Counted from the stretch's first letter, positions 36,067 to 44,841 are shown. The stretch is DNA of 64,000 nucleotides from Sphingobacteriales bacterium (GCA_003963365.1 RXJG01000001.1:519352-583351), one strand, 5' to 3'. Numbers and translations: made by a program. The notes: a model not told the origin generated them from the letters alone.

Positions 36067-36195
36067 AATTTTTATTTTACCTGGTTAAAATTTTTTATTC
36101 TTATTAAAAGGTACGGGAAAATTGCTTCCAAAAACCTTATCACACATTGCAAATAAACTTTGCAGAGGTTAAAAACCTGTGAGGGGTGCCAACTT

Positions 36196-36627
36196 TTATT
36201 TCGCTGCACAATTAAACATCCACTGTATGCCATATTTGTCTTTGCACACTCCCCAATAACCCCAAAACTCATCGTGAGGAGCAACCGCATTACTCCCACC
36301 TTCGGATAAAGCTTTAAACAAGCTGTCTGCTTCTTCCCTGGTATCCGTTTCAAGATTGATTGAAAAATTATTGCCGGCATTTAATGTATGTCCCATACTT
36401 TCCAGCATATCTGTTCCCATAAGATTTGTGCCACCCAATATAGGCAGGCACACATGCATTACCGCATTTTGATCTCTGGCAGATAAAGGAGGCATGCCTG
36501 GTTGCGGGGGTGCATCTTTCAATTTCATTATGCCGCCAACAAATTCTGTTTTAAAAACTGATTTATAAAAGTTAAATGCTTCCTCTGTGTTGCCCATGAA
36601 GTTGAGATAAATTGAAATCTTTGACAT
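36196..36627 (-). CDS. VOC family protein (PhnB-like)
   Basis: 143 residues, a close paralogue of the genes at 35641 and 38525: SIYLNFMGNTEEAFNFYKSVF at the start and WGYWGVCKDKYGIQWMFNC at the end. The insertion APPQPGMPPLSARDQN, quoted as a loop near residue 43, is its own. Part of the twelve-gene leftward run. Confidence 0.87.
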   Translation of the reverse strand: MSKISIYLNFMGNTEEAFNFYKSVFKTEFVGGIMKLKDAPPQPGMPPLSARDQNAVMHVCLPILGGTNLMGTDMLESMGHTLNAGNNFSINLETDTREEADSLFKALSEGGSNAVAPHDEFWGYWGVCKDKYGIQWMFNCAAK

Positions 36628-36690
36628 GATGATTTTATTTTTAATTGTTTGTAACAGATTCTATGCTGAAGATATATCCTCCATTTCGGG

Positions 36691-37140
36691 TTATGGCATA
36701 TCGGGTATTTCAGGCTCCACTAATTTCTTCAGTTTATCCAATGATTCCTGCCAGCCTAAGTAACACATTTCTGCGGGTATCATATCCGGAATGCCTTCCT
36801 GTACAACTTTTAAATCCGTACCACCAATAACTTTTTTCACCCACACACTGGTAATCATTTCTCCCGGTAAATTGGGATCATCAAACTTATCGGTGTATTT
36901 TAAAAATTCACCCGGCTTAATCTCAACATATTTTCCTCCAAAGGAATGGCTGCTTCCTGTGGTGAAATTGGTAAACGACATCTTGTAATCGCCTCCTTCT
37001 TTAAATTCTAACTGATGCACCTGGCATAGAAAACCATAAGGCGGCAGCCAGGATGCCATTGCATTGGCATCGGAAAATGCACGGAAAACTTTTTCAGGAG
37101 AAGCTTTTAAAACCCGGTGCAGTGTTACTGTGTTTGACAT
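36691..37140 (-). CDS. SRPBCC domain protein (AHSA1-like)
   Basis: 149 residues. TVTLHRVLKASPEKVFRAFSD and SWLPPYGFLCQVHQLEFKEGG, with YLGWQESLDKLKKLVEPE at the C-terminus, are the pattern of the AHSA1/START-like ligand-binding fold. In many bacteria such genes sit beside an ArsR regulator and VOC/DoxX genes; an ArsR fragment is found at 44731. The ligand is unknown. Confidence 0.87.
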   Translation of the reverse strand: MSNTVTLHRVLKASPEKVFRAFSDANAMASWLPPYGFLCQVHQLEFKEGGDYKMSFTNFTTGSSHSFGGKYVEIKPGEFLKYTDKFDDPNLPGEMITSVWVKKVIGGTDLKVVQEGIPDMIPAEMCYLGWQESLDKLKKLVEPEIPDMP

Positions 37141-37182
37141 AAAATTTATTTTTAGTTGCTAACTGATTTTTATTGGTCCGCC

Positions 37183-37590
37183 TTACTGATTGGGAAATTT
37201 TGATAAATCCATATAAAACACTTCCCAGTGATGCCCATCCAAATCGGCAAAGCTGCGTTGATACATAAAACCATAATCCATAGGCTCATGGGTTTGTTTA
37301 CCACCTGCTGCCAATGCTTTATCAGCAACTTTATTTACTTCATCATTGTTTATACAGGAGAGTGAATTAATAACAGCCACCGTTTTATTGGTATCGGCAA
37401 TTTGTTTTTGAGTGAAGCCGGAAAATTTATCGTGTGTAAGCAGCATCACAAAAATTTCTTCGCTCAACACCATGCAGGCAGCTGTGTTATCTGTGAATTG
37501 AGGGTTGTTTACAAAGCCGATAGCCTCATAAAATGTTTTTGCTTTTGTAAGATCAGCAACAGGTAAATTTATAAAGATTTGTTTTTTCAT
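37183..37590 (-). CDS. VOC family protein
   Basis: 135 residues from the ATG at 37590; an upstream in-frame start at 37617 is less likely. QIFINLPVADLTKAKTFYEAIG at the start and GFMYQRSFADLDGHHWEVFYMD at the end place it in the glyoxalase/bleomycin-resistance superfamily, of a type different from the PhnB-like neighbours: DGHHWEV carries a His/Glu pair that could bind metal. Lies 33 bp downstream of the hydrolase gene. Confidence 0.88.
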   Translation of the reverse strand: MKKQIFINLPVADLTKAKTFYEAIGFVNNPQFTDNTAACMVLSEEIFVMLLTHDKFSGFTQKQIADTNKTVAVINSLSCINNDEVNKVADKALAAGGKQTHEPMDYGFMYQRSFADLDGHHWEVFYMDLSKFPNQ

Positions 37591-37623
37591 TTTTCCCCTT
37601 TTAAAATTAAGATTCAATTTTAT

Positions 37624-38496
37624 TTATTCAAGAAAATTGTTGATATAACCTAAGATGGTATTCGTCTGCATCATCAGGCTTACATGCGATTGCGAAGGAA
37701 CAATGGCCAAATGCGATTTTGGCATTGGTGATAAATCAGATAAACCGCCTCCCAGCAATTTATACGTCTTCATCAGCTCAATTTTATCGAGTCCGTCATT
37801 ATCGCCGGAAATAATTAGTACGGGTGAGGTGATTTTTGCAATATTTGAATCGCCCACATTAAATTTTACCCCGGCAAAAGCAATCATTTGTACTATAAAT
37901 TTTTTCCAATTAGTTTTATCAGGTGCCACAGCATCGTATGCATCTTTTATCGGTGTGTTATCAAAAAAATGAGGCTTAAAATCTTTAAATGCACCATTAA
38001 CAACAGGTAACCATCCACTCGTTTTATAAGTAGAAGAAATAATGATTAATTTCCGTAACCGCTTTGGGCTTTGCACAGCAAACTGGTAAGCAACAGAACC
38101 ACCCATACTATATCCTGCTACATCTGCACTGTCTATTTTAAGATAGTTCATCACTTTTTCTACATCTTGTGCCAGCGTTTTAATATCTAATTTTCTGTCG
38201 GAATAAGGTGTGTGTCCATGTCCCTGCATTTCTATGGCAATTATTTTTCTTGTTTTGGATAGCTCGGGTATCAATTCTCCCCAGTTCATGTTAATCGTAT
38301 AAAATGCCCCGTGTAACAGAATGATGGGTTTTCCTTCTCCATATATTTCGTAATATACTTTGATGCCGTTAACAGGCGCATAGCCGGAAGCATTAGGTAT
38401 TAACTTGGTTTGTTGCGAAAAAGCTGCTGCGGAGAATAGTGTTAGCAGCAATATAGCCAGCAACCCTGTTTTACTGATTGAGTTAATACTTTTCAT
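37624..38496 (-). CDS. Alpha/beta hydrolase, exported
   Basis: 290 residues from the ATG at 38496, which gives a good signal peptide (hydrophobic 10-26, cleavage after AFSQ). Hydrolase fold marks: PIILLHGAFYTINMNW (oxyanion loop), the nucleophile elbow GYSMGG (Ser near 131), an Asp in ISGDNDGLD and a His in PSQSHVS near the C-terminus. It should act in the periplasm. Substrate unknown; gene order suggests it belongs to the VOC/SRPBCC run. Confidence 0.88.
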   Translation of the reverse strand: MKSINSISKTGLLAILLLTLFSAAAFSQQTKLIPNASGYAPVNGIKVYYEIYGEGKPIILLHGAFYTINMNWGELIPELSKTRKIIAIEMQGHGHTPYSDRKLDIKTLAQDVEKVMNYLKIDSADVAGYSMGGSVAYQFAVQSPKRLRKLIIISSTYKTSGWLPVVNGAFKDFKPHFFDNTPIKDAYDAVAPDKTNWKKFIVQMIAFAGVKFNVGDSNIAKITSPVLIISGDNDGLDKIELMKTYKLLGGGLSDLSPMPKSHLAIVPSQSHVSLMMQTNTILGYINNFLE

Positions 38497-38524
38497 CTTC
38501 TTATTTTTTAGTATCAAAGATTAG

Positions 38525-38938
38525 TTAGTTGTTACTTTTTGAATAATTAAACATCCAGTTAATACCAAATTTATCAGTTAATACACCAAAAGTTGCTCCC
38601 CAAAAAGACTGGTGTAATGGTTCAATTATTTTACCATTGGCTGCCAGCCCATTGAAATAAGTGTTTATTTCTTCATTACTGCTGCAGTTAATACATAGCC
38701 AAACATTATTTCCTATTACAATATTATTCCCCAAACAGTCTGAAGCCATTAGTACGATTCTGTTATTTGATAAAGAACTGTGCAAAATTTTAGGCCCCAT
38801 TTCGCTGGGCATTTGAGCTCCCATGGGCGACTCAGCAATTTTCTGCATTACCAGCTCTCCACCCAGGCATTGCTGGTAAAAATTCATGGCTTCCCTTGTG
38901 TTACCGTTAAAGTTTAAATATGGATTAATCTGTGTCAT
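38525..38938 (-). CDS. VOC family protein (PhnB-like), first gene of the run
   Basis: 137 residues from the ATG at 38938. QINPYLNFNGNTREAMNFYQ and WGATFGVLTDKFGINWMFNY are the PhnB-like ends. Two promoter-like boxes lie 25-46 bp upstream, making this the probable first gene of a leftward transcription unit of about twelve genes reaching the terminator at 32.7 kb. Confidence 0.87.
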   Translation of the reverse strand: MTQINPYLNFNGNTREAMNFYQQCLGGELVMQKIAESPMGAQMPSEMGPKILHSSLSNNRIVLMASDCLGNNIVIGNNVWLCINCSSNEEINTYFNGLAANGKIIEPLHQSFWGATFGVLTDKFGINWMFNYSKSNN

Positions 38939-38962
38939 CTTTTTTTGCTTGATTTGATAATA

Positions 38963-38984
38963 CAAAGCTATTTACTCAAACGTA
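38963..38984 (-). promoter_or_regulatory. Two tandem putative -7 boxes before the VOC run
   Basis: On the minus strand TAGCTTTG (38970-38963) and TACGTTTG (38984-38977) both match TAnnTTTG. The nearer one lies 24 bp before the ATG. A clear TTG -33 element is missing for both. Confidence 0.42.
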
Positions 38985-39038
38985 CCTTACTGCTGTGGTA
39001 TTATGACAATGTAAGGGGGCATTTACGACAAGATTCCA

Positions 39039-40334
39039 TTACTTTTCAAAATCATTTTTATAAACTATTTTACCATTCCCACCTGAAAGCTCTGTATAAT
39101 CCACCTGTAAAAAACCATTTGATATAAAGCCCAGCCCGGTAATTAAACCGGATGATTGATGATAACCGCAGGAAAAAACTTCTTTGCCGTTAAATTTTAT
39201 ATGAACTGTTTTATTAATAACGACCACTTCAATATCATTCCATTCATTTGGGTTAATGGCCATGGCAGAAAGATTATTGGTTTGACCATTTAACTTAACC
39301 TCACCATACTGACCATTAATTACACTGGCACAACCGGAAGGAAAGGTCATGAAATAATTAAAGTTTCGCTGGGTAAATACTTCACACATTAATGAAGCGC
39401 AGGAAATATTACGGTTATTTACTACTCTCACCCTGCTTTTAAATAAATAATTATCGCTGCTGACATTGAAGCTGGAAGGGAAATAAGTCATCACATACAA
39501 ATTCTCTTTTTCAAGATTGATCAAACTCTTCTCTGCATCTTCTTTTGTAATAGTTAAATATCCATTATTGAAACCTGATACTTTTATGTATTGAGGGTGA
39601 CTGGTGAAATTTCTTTCTTTCGCATAGTAAATCCATTTGTCAGTAGGGATACTTACATCAATTGTTTTAATAATGGAATCGTTGGCGATGAGTTTGGCAA
39701 CATGATAACCGGGTTCGTAATAAATATCCGTTAGTGTATGCTTACTTTTATCAACCCGCACACGACGGGTACTGTCCCATGATTGCTGTATAAAAAAGCT
39801 GTCGGCTTCAACCCCTGTAACATCGTATTCAAAAACAACCGTATTGGGTAAATCGTTTGCCGTTGTTTTTTTAAAAGAGAAACTGGCTGATTTATAAGAA
39901 ACAACCGAAGATGTTTTACCCTTAATAAAACTAAATATCATTAGCAACACAGCTACTGCCAGCAAAGAACTGGTCCATTTATTATAAATCAGTTTACCCG
40001 GTGTAATGGAAGGAATAAAACTATTCTTTGCCTGAGCAACAGGAACCGATACCGGTTTGGTTTCAGGAATGTGAGAAGCTATTTTATATTCCTGCCAGTT
40101 TTTAAAATCAAGATAATTGCTGATGGCATTTAATGTAGCAGTTTGTGGTATGCGGCTAAAATCACCATTCAGTAACCGCTTGATGGTTGATACACTGATA
40201 AGCGTTCCTGTTTTTTCTTCCAGTTCCTGGCTGATGTGCTCAAAGTCACGATACGTCATTTCTGATGGCCTGGTAAAACCATTTTTCTTACAAATAGCAG
40301 CCATGCATTCTTTTACCAATTCGTGTTCCGTCAT
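39039..40334 (-). CDS. Membrane-anchored HTH-like protein with extracytoplasmic domain
   Basis: 431 residues. The first 90 (SVSTIKRLLNGDFSRIPQTATLNAISNYLDF included) look like a helix-turn-helix region similar to that of Bacteroidota cytosolic regulators: short helices, a conserved STIKRLL recognition-type helix and a NWQEYK end. A single membrane helix follows at about 130-148 (SSLLAVAVLLMIFSFIKG), then a 280-residue exported beta-rich part with LamG/jelly-roll character near the C-terminus (NEWNDIEVVVINKTVHIKFNGKEV in pieces). It could read an outside ligand and act on DNA directly. Not assigned to a named family. Confidence 0.7.
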   Translation of the reverse strand: MTEHELVKECMAAICKKNGFTRPSEMTYRDFEHISQELEEKTGTLISVSTIKRLLNGDFSRIPQTATLNAISNYLDFKNWQEYKIASHIPETKPVSVPVAQAKNSFIPSITPGKLIYNKWTSSLLAVAVLLMIFSFIKGKTSSVVSYKSASFSFKKTTANDLPNTVVFEYDVTGVEADSFFIQQSWDSTRRVRVDKSKHTLTDIYYEPGYHVAKLIANDSIIKTIDVSIPTDKWIYYAKERNFTSHPQYIKVSGFNNGYLTITKEDAEKSLINLEKENLYVMTYFPSSFNVSSDNYLFKSRVRVVNNRNISCASLMCEVFTQRNFNYFMTFPSGCASVINGQYGEVKLNGQTNNLSAMAINPNEWNDIEVVVINKTVHIKFNGKEVFSCGYHQSSGLITGLGFISNGFLQVDYTELSGGNGKIVYKNDFEK

Positions 40335-40484
40335 CGGTGAATTATTTGTAAGCTAAAATTAAGACATCAACCAGCCCATTCCATCAATAAAAATAATTTG
40401 AACAGGTTTTGAACAAAAATGATCAGGCTTTGTGGAAGCGTTTGGAGCGTTTTAGCTGTTTCTTGCTTATATAAAAGTCCCGCT

Positions 40485-40961
40485 ATGCATAAATTTTCAA
40501 AAGCAGTTTTATTAACCGGACTTTTTGCAGGAACTACCGATATACTGTATGCTTTCATTGCCGGTTATATGCGGCAGGGAGTTTTTGCCGAAAAAATGTT
40601 TCATTATATAGCCGGAGGTGCACTTGGATTAGAAAAATCCATGTCAGGTGGTTTGGCAGTGGCATTCCTCGGTTTATTTTTTCATTATTTCATAGCCATG
40701 TCTTTCACGATTTTATTTTTTATGCTTTTGCCACGGTTGAAGTTTTTATCGTTTGACAAATACCTGGTGGGAATACTTTACGGAATTTTTGTTAACCTGA
40801 GTATCAAGCTGATAATTTTTCTTTTTACTCCATTACCAACACAGCCCTTTATCCTTTCAAGAGTATTTATTGACTGGATAGTTTTTGGAATTGTGTTTGG
40901 TATTCCCGTAGTTTACAGTGCTTATCGTTTTTACAAACCAACTATACATGAAAAGAATTAA
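40485..40961 (+). CDS. Four-helix membrane protein, DUF1440-like
   Basis: 158 residues from the ATG at 40485 (upstream in-frame TTG/ATG at 40419 would add a non-conserved piece). About four membrane helices; GTTDILYAFIAGYMRQG and VFIDWIVFGIVFGIPVVYSA stand out. A DUF1440-type assignment is a guess. Its end overlaps the start of the next gene by 14 bp, so the two are probably made together. Confidence 0.75.
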   Translation: MHKFSKAVLLTGLFAGTTDILYAFIAGYMRQGVFAEKMFHYIAGGALGLEKSMSGGLAVAFLGLFFHYFIAMSFTILFFMLLPRLKFLSFDKYLVGILYGIFVNLSIKLIIFLFTPLPTQPFILSRVFIDWIVFGIVFGIPVVYSAYRFYKPTIHEKN

Positions 40962-42108
40962 CAGTATTGATATAGCCCGTGGGCTGGTAATGATTATTAT
41001 GGCACTGGACCATACACGGGATTTGCTGCATGTGGATGCGCTAACGCAATCACCAACAGACCTTAACACTACCACTCCAATTTTATTTTTTACACGATGG
41101 ATTACTCACTTATGTGCACCCACATTCGTGTTCTTGTCTGGCGTTTCGGCATTTTTATCGTTTAACTCAAAGAAGAATATTGCTGAAAGCAGAAAATTTT
41201 TAATTACCCGTGGATTATGGCTTATTATCCTTGAGTTTACGGTAGTAAACTTTGGGTTATGGTTCGATATTCATTTCAGTTTTATCGTATCAAACGTAAT
41301 TGCAGCAATTGGTTTCGGATTTATTGTGTTGGGATTAATGTTGAATTTATCAGCTTCTGCTTTAGGCATAATCGGTTTGCTCATTATCTCGCTACACAAT
41401 TTGTCACCACTGGTACCATTGGCGGAAACATCCATCATAAAAAAAGTGCTGATGCCATTCTTTGCCCTGGCTGCATTTCCATATGGCAACGGTAAAATGC
41501 TTATTATAGGATATCCACCGCTTCCATGGCTGGGTGTGATGCTGGCAGGGTTTGGTGCGGGGAAATATTTTTTAATGGAATCGGCAAAGAGAAAACAATT
41601 ATTTATAAAACTGGGATTGATCTCATTAATCTTATTTATAATTCTTCGCTTTATTAATATCTATGGAGATGGGGCGCCATGGTCAGCACAAAAAAGTAGT
41701 TTGTATACTTTTCTTTCATTTATCAACTTAACCAAGTACCCGCCTTCACTTGATTATTGTTTATGCTTTATCGGGTTATTATTGTTGATACTGGTGTGGG
41801 TAGAAGGAATGCAGAATCGTTTTGCAGCTTTCACTACTGTGTATGGCAAAGTGCCGTTGTTTTATTTTTTAGTTCATTGGTATATTCTTCATCCTGTTCT
41901 TTTTATTATGGTTTTTATGCAGGGTTTCAGCAGCAGCGACATGGTGTTTGGTTCTAATTTTGGCCGGCCTAAGCAGGGTAGCGGTTTATCATTATGGGCA
42001 GTTTATTTAGTATGGATTGGAATAGTGTTACTGATGTATCCATTATGCAAATGGTATGGAAAATATAAACTGGCGCATCCTGAGAAAAAATGGTTACGCT
42101 ATTTATAG
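40948..42108 (+). CDS. DUF1624 membrane protein (heparan N-acetyltransferase-like)
   Basis: 386 residues from the ATG at 40948. RINSIDIARGLVMIIMALDHTRD, then THLCAPTFVFLSGVSAFLS and PPLPWLGVMLAGFGAGKYF are the pattern of DUF1624, whose human relative HGSNAT acetylates heparan sulfate. About ten membrane helices; the conserved His of DHTRD is present. Substrate in bacteria is unknown. Overlaps the previous gene by 14 bp. Confidence 0.9.
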   Translation: MKRINSIDIARGLVMIIMALDHTRDLLHVDALTQSPTDLNTTTPILFFTRWITHLCAPTFVFLSGVSAFLSFNSKKNIAESRKFLITRGLWLIILEFTVVNFGLWFDIHFSFIVSNVIAAIGFGFIVLGLMLNLSASALGIIGLLIISLHNLSPLVPLAETSIIKKVLMPFFALAAFPYGNGKMLIIGYPPLPWLGVMLAGFGAGKYFLMESAKRKQLFIKLGLISLILFIILRFINIYGDGAPWSAQKSSLYTFLSFINLTKYPPSLDYCLCFIGLLLLILVWVEGMQNRFAAFTTVYGKVPLFYFLVHWYILHPVLFIMVFMQGFSSSDMVFGSNFGRPKQGSGLSLWAVYLVWIGIVLLMYPLCKWYGKYKLAHPEKKWLRYL

Positions 42109-42123
42109 TCTAAATAATAAAAT

Positions 42124-42567
42124 ATGAAATCAGTATTTGAACAATCAGCAAGAGAGGAACTGGTTAGCAGGATTAATTTGCTAAATGAAAACAGTACTGC
42201 ACAGTGGGGCAAAATGACATTGTACCAAATGCTGAAACATTGTGTACTGGCTGAAGAGTCTTACCTGGGGAAGAAATTATACAAAAGAAAATTCCTGGGA
42301 TACATTTTTGGTAAAATGGGATTAAAAAATCTTTTGGATGAAAAGAAACCCTTCCCCCGCAATGCTAAAACAAGTTCCGATTTTATTGTAACGGATAGTG
42401 GAGATTTTGAACCGCAAAGAGAAAAATGGATTGCTCTCATTAATGAATATGGAAATCTTTCCAATCATTCTATTGTACACTGGTTTTTTGGAAAGATGAA
42501 CCAGGATGAAGTTGGCCGGTTCTCCTATAAACATGCCGACCATCATTTGCGGCAGTTTGGTGTATAA
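42124..42567 (+). CDS. DUF1569 / DinB-like protein
   Basis: 147 residues. NENSTAQWGKMTLYQMLKHC at the start and VHWFFGKMNQDEVGRFSYKHADHH at the end keep the His positions of DUF1569, a DinB-like four-helix family with unknown reaction. It lies 15 bp after the DUF1624 gene in the same direction and converges with the sigma gene. Confidence 0.87.
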   Translation: MKSVFEQSAREELVSRINLLNENSTAQWGKMTLYQMLKHCVLAEESYLGKKLYKRKFLGYIFGKMGLKNLLDEKKPFPRNAKTSSDFIVTDSGDFEPQREKWIALINEYGNLSNHSIVHWFFGKMNQDEVGRFSYKHADHHLRQFGV

Positions 42568-42569
42568 GA

Positions 42570-43796
42570 TTAAAGCGAATCAATTTTCTTTTGAATTACT
42601 TGTTTGTCAGCTTTTGTTTTTGCTAATGAAAAAGCTTGTTCAAACTGTTTCTTTGCTTTTGCTGAATCTTTTTCTTTATACAATTCCCCCAGCAAAGTGA
42701 AATAATAATGATTTGTCTTTAACTGCAGCTTCTCGGCCTCTGTTATAGCTATTGTATTGCCTCTTGCTTTTGCCAATGCATAAGTTCTGTTTAAAGCAGC
42801 AACAGGAGAGTATTCAACCTGCAAAAGATGATTGTAAAGCTGAAGAATATTTTCCCATTTTTCTTTACTGTCAGCTTTAATAGTATGCCAGTAAGCAATG
42901 CCTGCTTCCAGGTGATATTTTGAAAGTTGATTGCCCTGTGCAGCTTTGTTTATATGAAAAGCTCCTTCAGTAATCAACGCTTCATTCCATAATGACTCAT
43001 CTTGTTCGTCATACAAGATAATTTCACCATTTGAATCTTTACGGGCAGCAAACCGTGAGGAATGAAAACACATTAAAGCATATAAAGCATTTACCATTGG
43101 TAAATCCGTTTCTTTATTATGCAGCAGTAACCCCATTAAACGCATAGCTTCACTGCACAACTCTTCTCTTACTACTGCGTCATTACTTTCTGAATAATAA
43201 CCTTCATTAAACAACAGGTATAATGTTGTTAACACTGTTTGTAGTCTGTTCAGCATTTCTTTACCAGTTGGATAACCCAACTCCACTTTCTCTGCTCTCA
43301 GCTTTTCTTTTGCTCTTGATAATCGCTTGTTTATAGTTTCTTTATTTACCAGAAATGCATCAGCAATTTCATCAATACCAAAACCACAAAGTATGCGGAG
43401 TGCTAAACCAATTTGTGCTTCCTGCGGAATGGATGGATGGCAGATAGCAAACAACATTCTTAATTGACCGTCTTTAATATTCTCTTCACTCATGTCCATT
43501 TCAAATTCTTCTGCTATGGGAGTGGTTGCTTTCAACTCAGCACTTATCTTTTTTGTAAATAATTGATTTCGGGCTAAATGATTTTTTGCTTTATTTTTTG
43601 CCACAGTATACAACCATGCAGTTGGATTTCCGGGAATACTTTTGTAAGTCCAATTTTCAAAGGCTGAAAGAAAAGTATCGCTGGCAATATCTTCTGCTAT
43701 ATCTATATGCTCAAATCCAATCAGCTTACAGAGTACAGTAACAATCTTACTGAACTCCGTTCGGAATAAATGCGGTATTAATTCTTGTTGTTCCAT
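42570..43796 (-). CDS. RNA polymerase sigma factor of the ECF42 type
   Basis: 408 residues. Region 2 at about 10-80 (DIAEDIASDTFLSAFENW, NPTAWLYTVAKNKAKNH), region 4 at about 120-175 (ALRILCGFGIDEIADAFLVNK, RLSRAKEKLR), then a long C-terminal helical extension with DUF6596/TPR-like sequence (LNRTYALAKARGN near 340). This large C-terminal extension and the adjacent YciI/DGPF-type gene define ECF42, for which no anti-sigma factor is known; the extension is thought to regulate it. Its start is 35 bp after the YciI stop, with a terminator-like stem between. Confidence 0.92.
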   Translation of the reverse strand: MEQQELIPHLFRTEFSKIVTVLCKLIGFEHIDIAEDIASDTFLSAFENWTYKSIPGNPTAWLYTVAKNKAKNHLARNQLFTKKISAELKATTPIAEEFEMDMSEENIKDGQLRMLFAICHPSIPQEAQIGLALRILCGFGIDEIADAFLVNKETINKRLSRAKEKLRAEKVELGYPTGKEMLNRLQTVLTTLYLLFNEGYYSESNDAVVREELCSEAMRLMGLLLHNKETDLPMVNALYALMCFHSSRFAARKDSNGEIILYDEQDESLWNEALITEGAFHINKAAQGNQLSKYHLEAGIAYWHTIKADSKEKWENILQLYNHLLQVEYSPVAALNRTYALAKARGNTIAITEAEKLQLKTNHYYFTLLGELYKEKDSAKAKKQFEQAFSLAKTKADKQVIQKKIDSL

Positions 43797-43806
43797 TTAA
43801 ATAAAA

Positions 43807-43830
43807 CCCTGTAAGAATACAGGGCCATTC
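43807..43830 (-). terminator. Terminator-like stem between yciI-type gene and sigma gene
   Basis: CCCTGTA-AGAA-TACAGGG (43807-43824). Read leftward it follows the stop of the YciI-like gene and is trailed by TTTTATTT, ten bases before the sigma ATG, so it could attenuate transcription into the sigma gene or end the first transcript. Confidence 0.65.
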
Positions 43831-43831
43831 G

Positions 43832-44194
43832 TTAATGCACTCCATCTTTACTTGAAATCCTTCTTACTTCCACACTATTTCCTTCACCTTGTAATACCGG
43901 GCTGCTTTTAGCAAACTCCACTGCTTCTTCAAATGAATCAGCTTTCACTATAATCAGACCGCCGATGGTTTCTTTAATATCACCAAACGGACCATTGATA
44001 ACAACCGGTTTATTGCCCTGTGTTTTCACAATTTTTGCATCGGCAAAAAGCAAACCGGTACCGCTTACAAATTTATTTTGGGCCGCAATATTGCCAATCC
44101 AGTTCATCGTTTGTTCCATCCATACCTGAATTTGTTCGGGTGAAGCTACTTTCAAGCCATCTTCGTGGCGCATAATTAATGCATACTGTTCCAT
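43832..44194 (-). CDS. YciI/DGPF-type protein partnered with ECF42
   Basis: 120 residues. QYALIMRHEDGLKVASPEQIQVW and NGPFGDIKETIGGLIIVKADS, with EVRRI at the C-terminus, match the YCII-related DGPF family, here with NGPF at the name-giving motif. DGPF genes are the constant neighbours of ECF42 sigma genes and are the likely regulatory target. An AGTGTA-N9-TACACT repeat lies just upstream. Confidence 0.9.
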   Translation of the reverse strand: MEQYALIMRHEDGLKVASPEQIQVWMEQTMNWIGNIAAQNKFVSGTGLLFADAKIVKTQGNKPVVINGPFGDIKETIGGLIIVKADSFEEAVEFAKSSPVLQGEGNSVEVRRISSKDGVH

Positions 44195-44208
44195 CTTACT
44201 GTTTTTTG

Positions 44209-44229
44209 AGTGTATAATTTGATTACACT
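44209..44229. promoter_or_regulatory. Inverted repeat upstream of the YciI-type gene
   Basis: AGTGTA-N9-TACACT (44209-44214 and 44224-44229), 15 bp before the ATG of the leftward gene, is a possible operator. Bases only; no binding protein can be named. Confidence 0.3.
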
Positions 44230-44325
44230 ATTATAACAATCCACCTAAAGTTAACTGGACAAACCGGATGAAAAATATTTTGAGAATAATTTGTTTTATC
44301 TTAGAGATAACACAACAAATATTTT

Positions 44326-44724
44326 ATGGCCCGGGAACCAACCACTCCATACTTTGCTCCGCAATTATTCATCCCCAACGGAACTGCAGATATTAGCTTT
44401 TATATCAAAGGGCTGGGAGCTATTGAACTCCGCAAATTCATGAATGATGATGGTACATATCATGTGGCAGAGCTTTCTTTAGAAGGAAGAATATTTCATT
44501 TACACGAAGCCAACGTAAAGAAAAACCAACCGAACCCGGAGATGGTCAATGGTACTACTGTAATGATTGGATTATTTGTAGATGATGTGGATACTGTTAT
44601 AAAAAGAGCCATCGAAGCCGGTGCTGAACTAATACATGCAGCCGAGGATTTTGATTACGGTTACCGGCAGGGAGAATTTAAAGACCCGTTTGGCCATCTT
44701 TGGTTAATTGAAAAGAAAATATAA
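44326..44724 (+). CDS. VOC family protein
   Basis: 132 residues: TPYFAPQLFIPNGTADISFY at the start and YRQGEFKDPFGHLWLIEKK at the end. The DPFGHLW end is that of the PhnB/glyoxalase-like class seen as a partner of SRPBCC and ArsR genes; an ArsR fragment lies only 6 bp beyond its stop. It is transcribed opposite to the other VOC genes. Confidence 0.88.
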   Translation: MAREPTTPYFAPQLFIPNGTADISFYIKGLGAIELRKFMNDDGTYHVAELSLEGRIFHLHEANVKKNQPNPEMVNGTTVMIGLFVDDVDTVIKRAIEAGAELIHAAEDFDYGYRQGEFKDPFGHLWLIEKKI

Positions 44725-44730
44725 GCACCA

Positions 44731-44841
44731 TTAACAGATCTTAATTTTTAAAGCATCTACCACCACTGTCTGTGTGGCAATTAATACTAAAATGGTTCTG
44801 CGGGCAAGGTCAGTTATTGCCTGGAACACATCTCGTCTCAT
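44731..44841 (-). pseudogene. ArsR-family regulator remnant (N-terminus)
   Basis: From the ATG at 44841 the minus strand reads MRRDVFQAITDLARRTILVL followed by IATQTVVVDAL and soon a stop at 44731. M-RDVFQAI-D-TRR-IL-LI is the first helix pair of ArsR/SmtB regulators that control SRPBCC/VOC/DoxX gene sets. Nothing of the recognition helix remains, since the VOC gene starts directly behind. I take it as a decayed gene, not a 70-residue protein. Confidence 0.6.

Noticed and set aside
36072..36380. 102-codon frame on the minus strand
   Set aside because: Overlaps the VOC gene at 36196-36627 in another frame and has no VOC or other family pattern.
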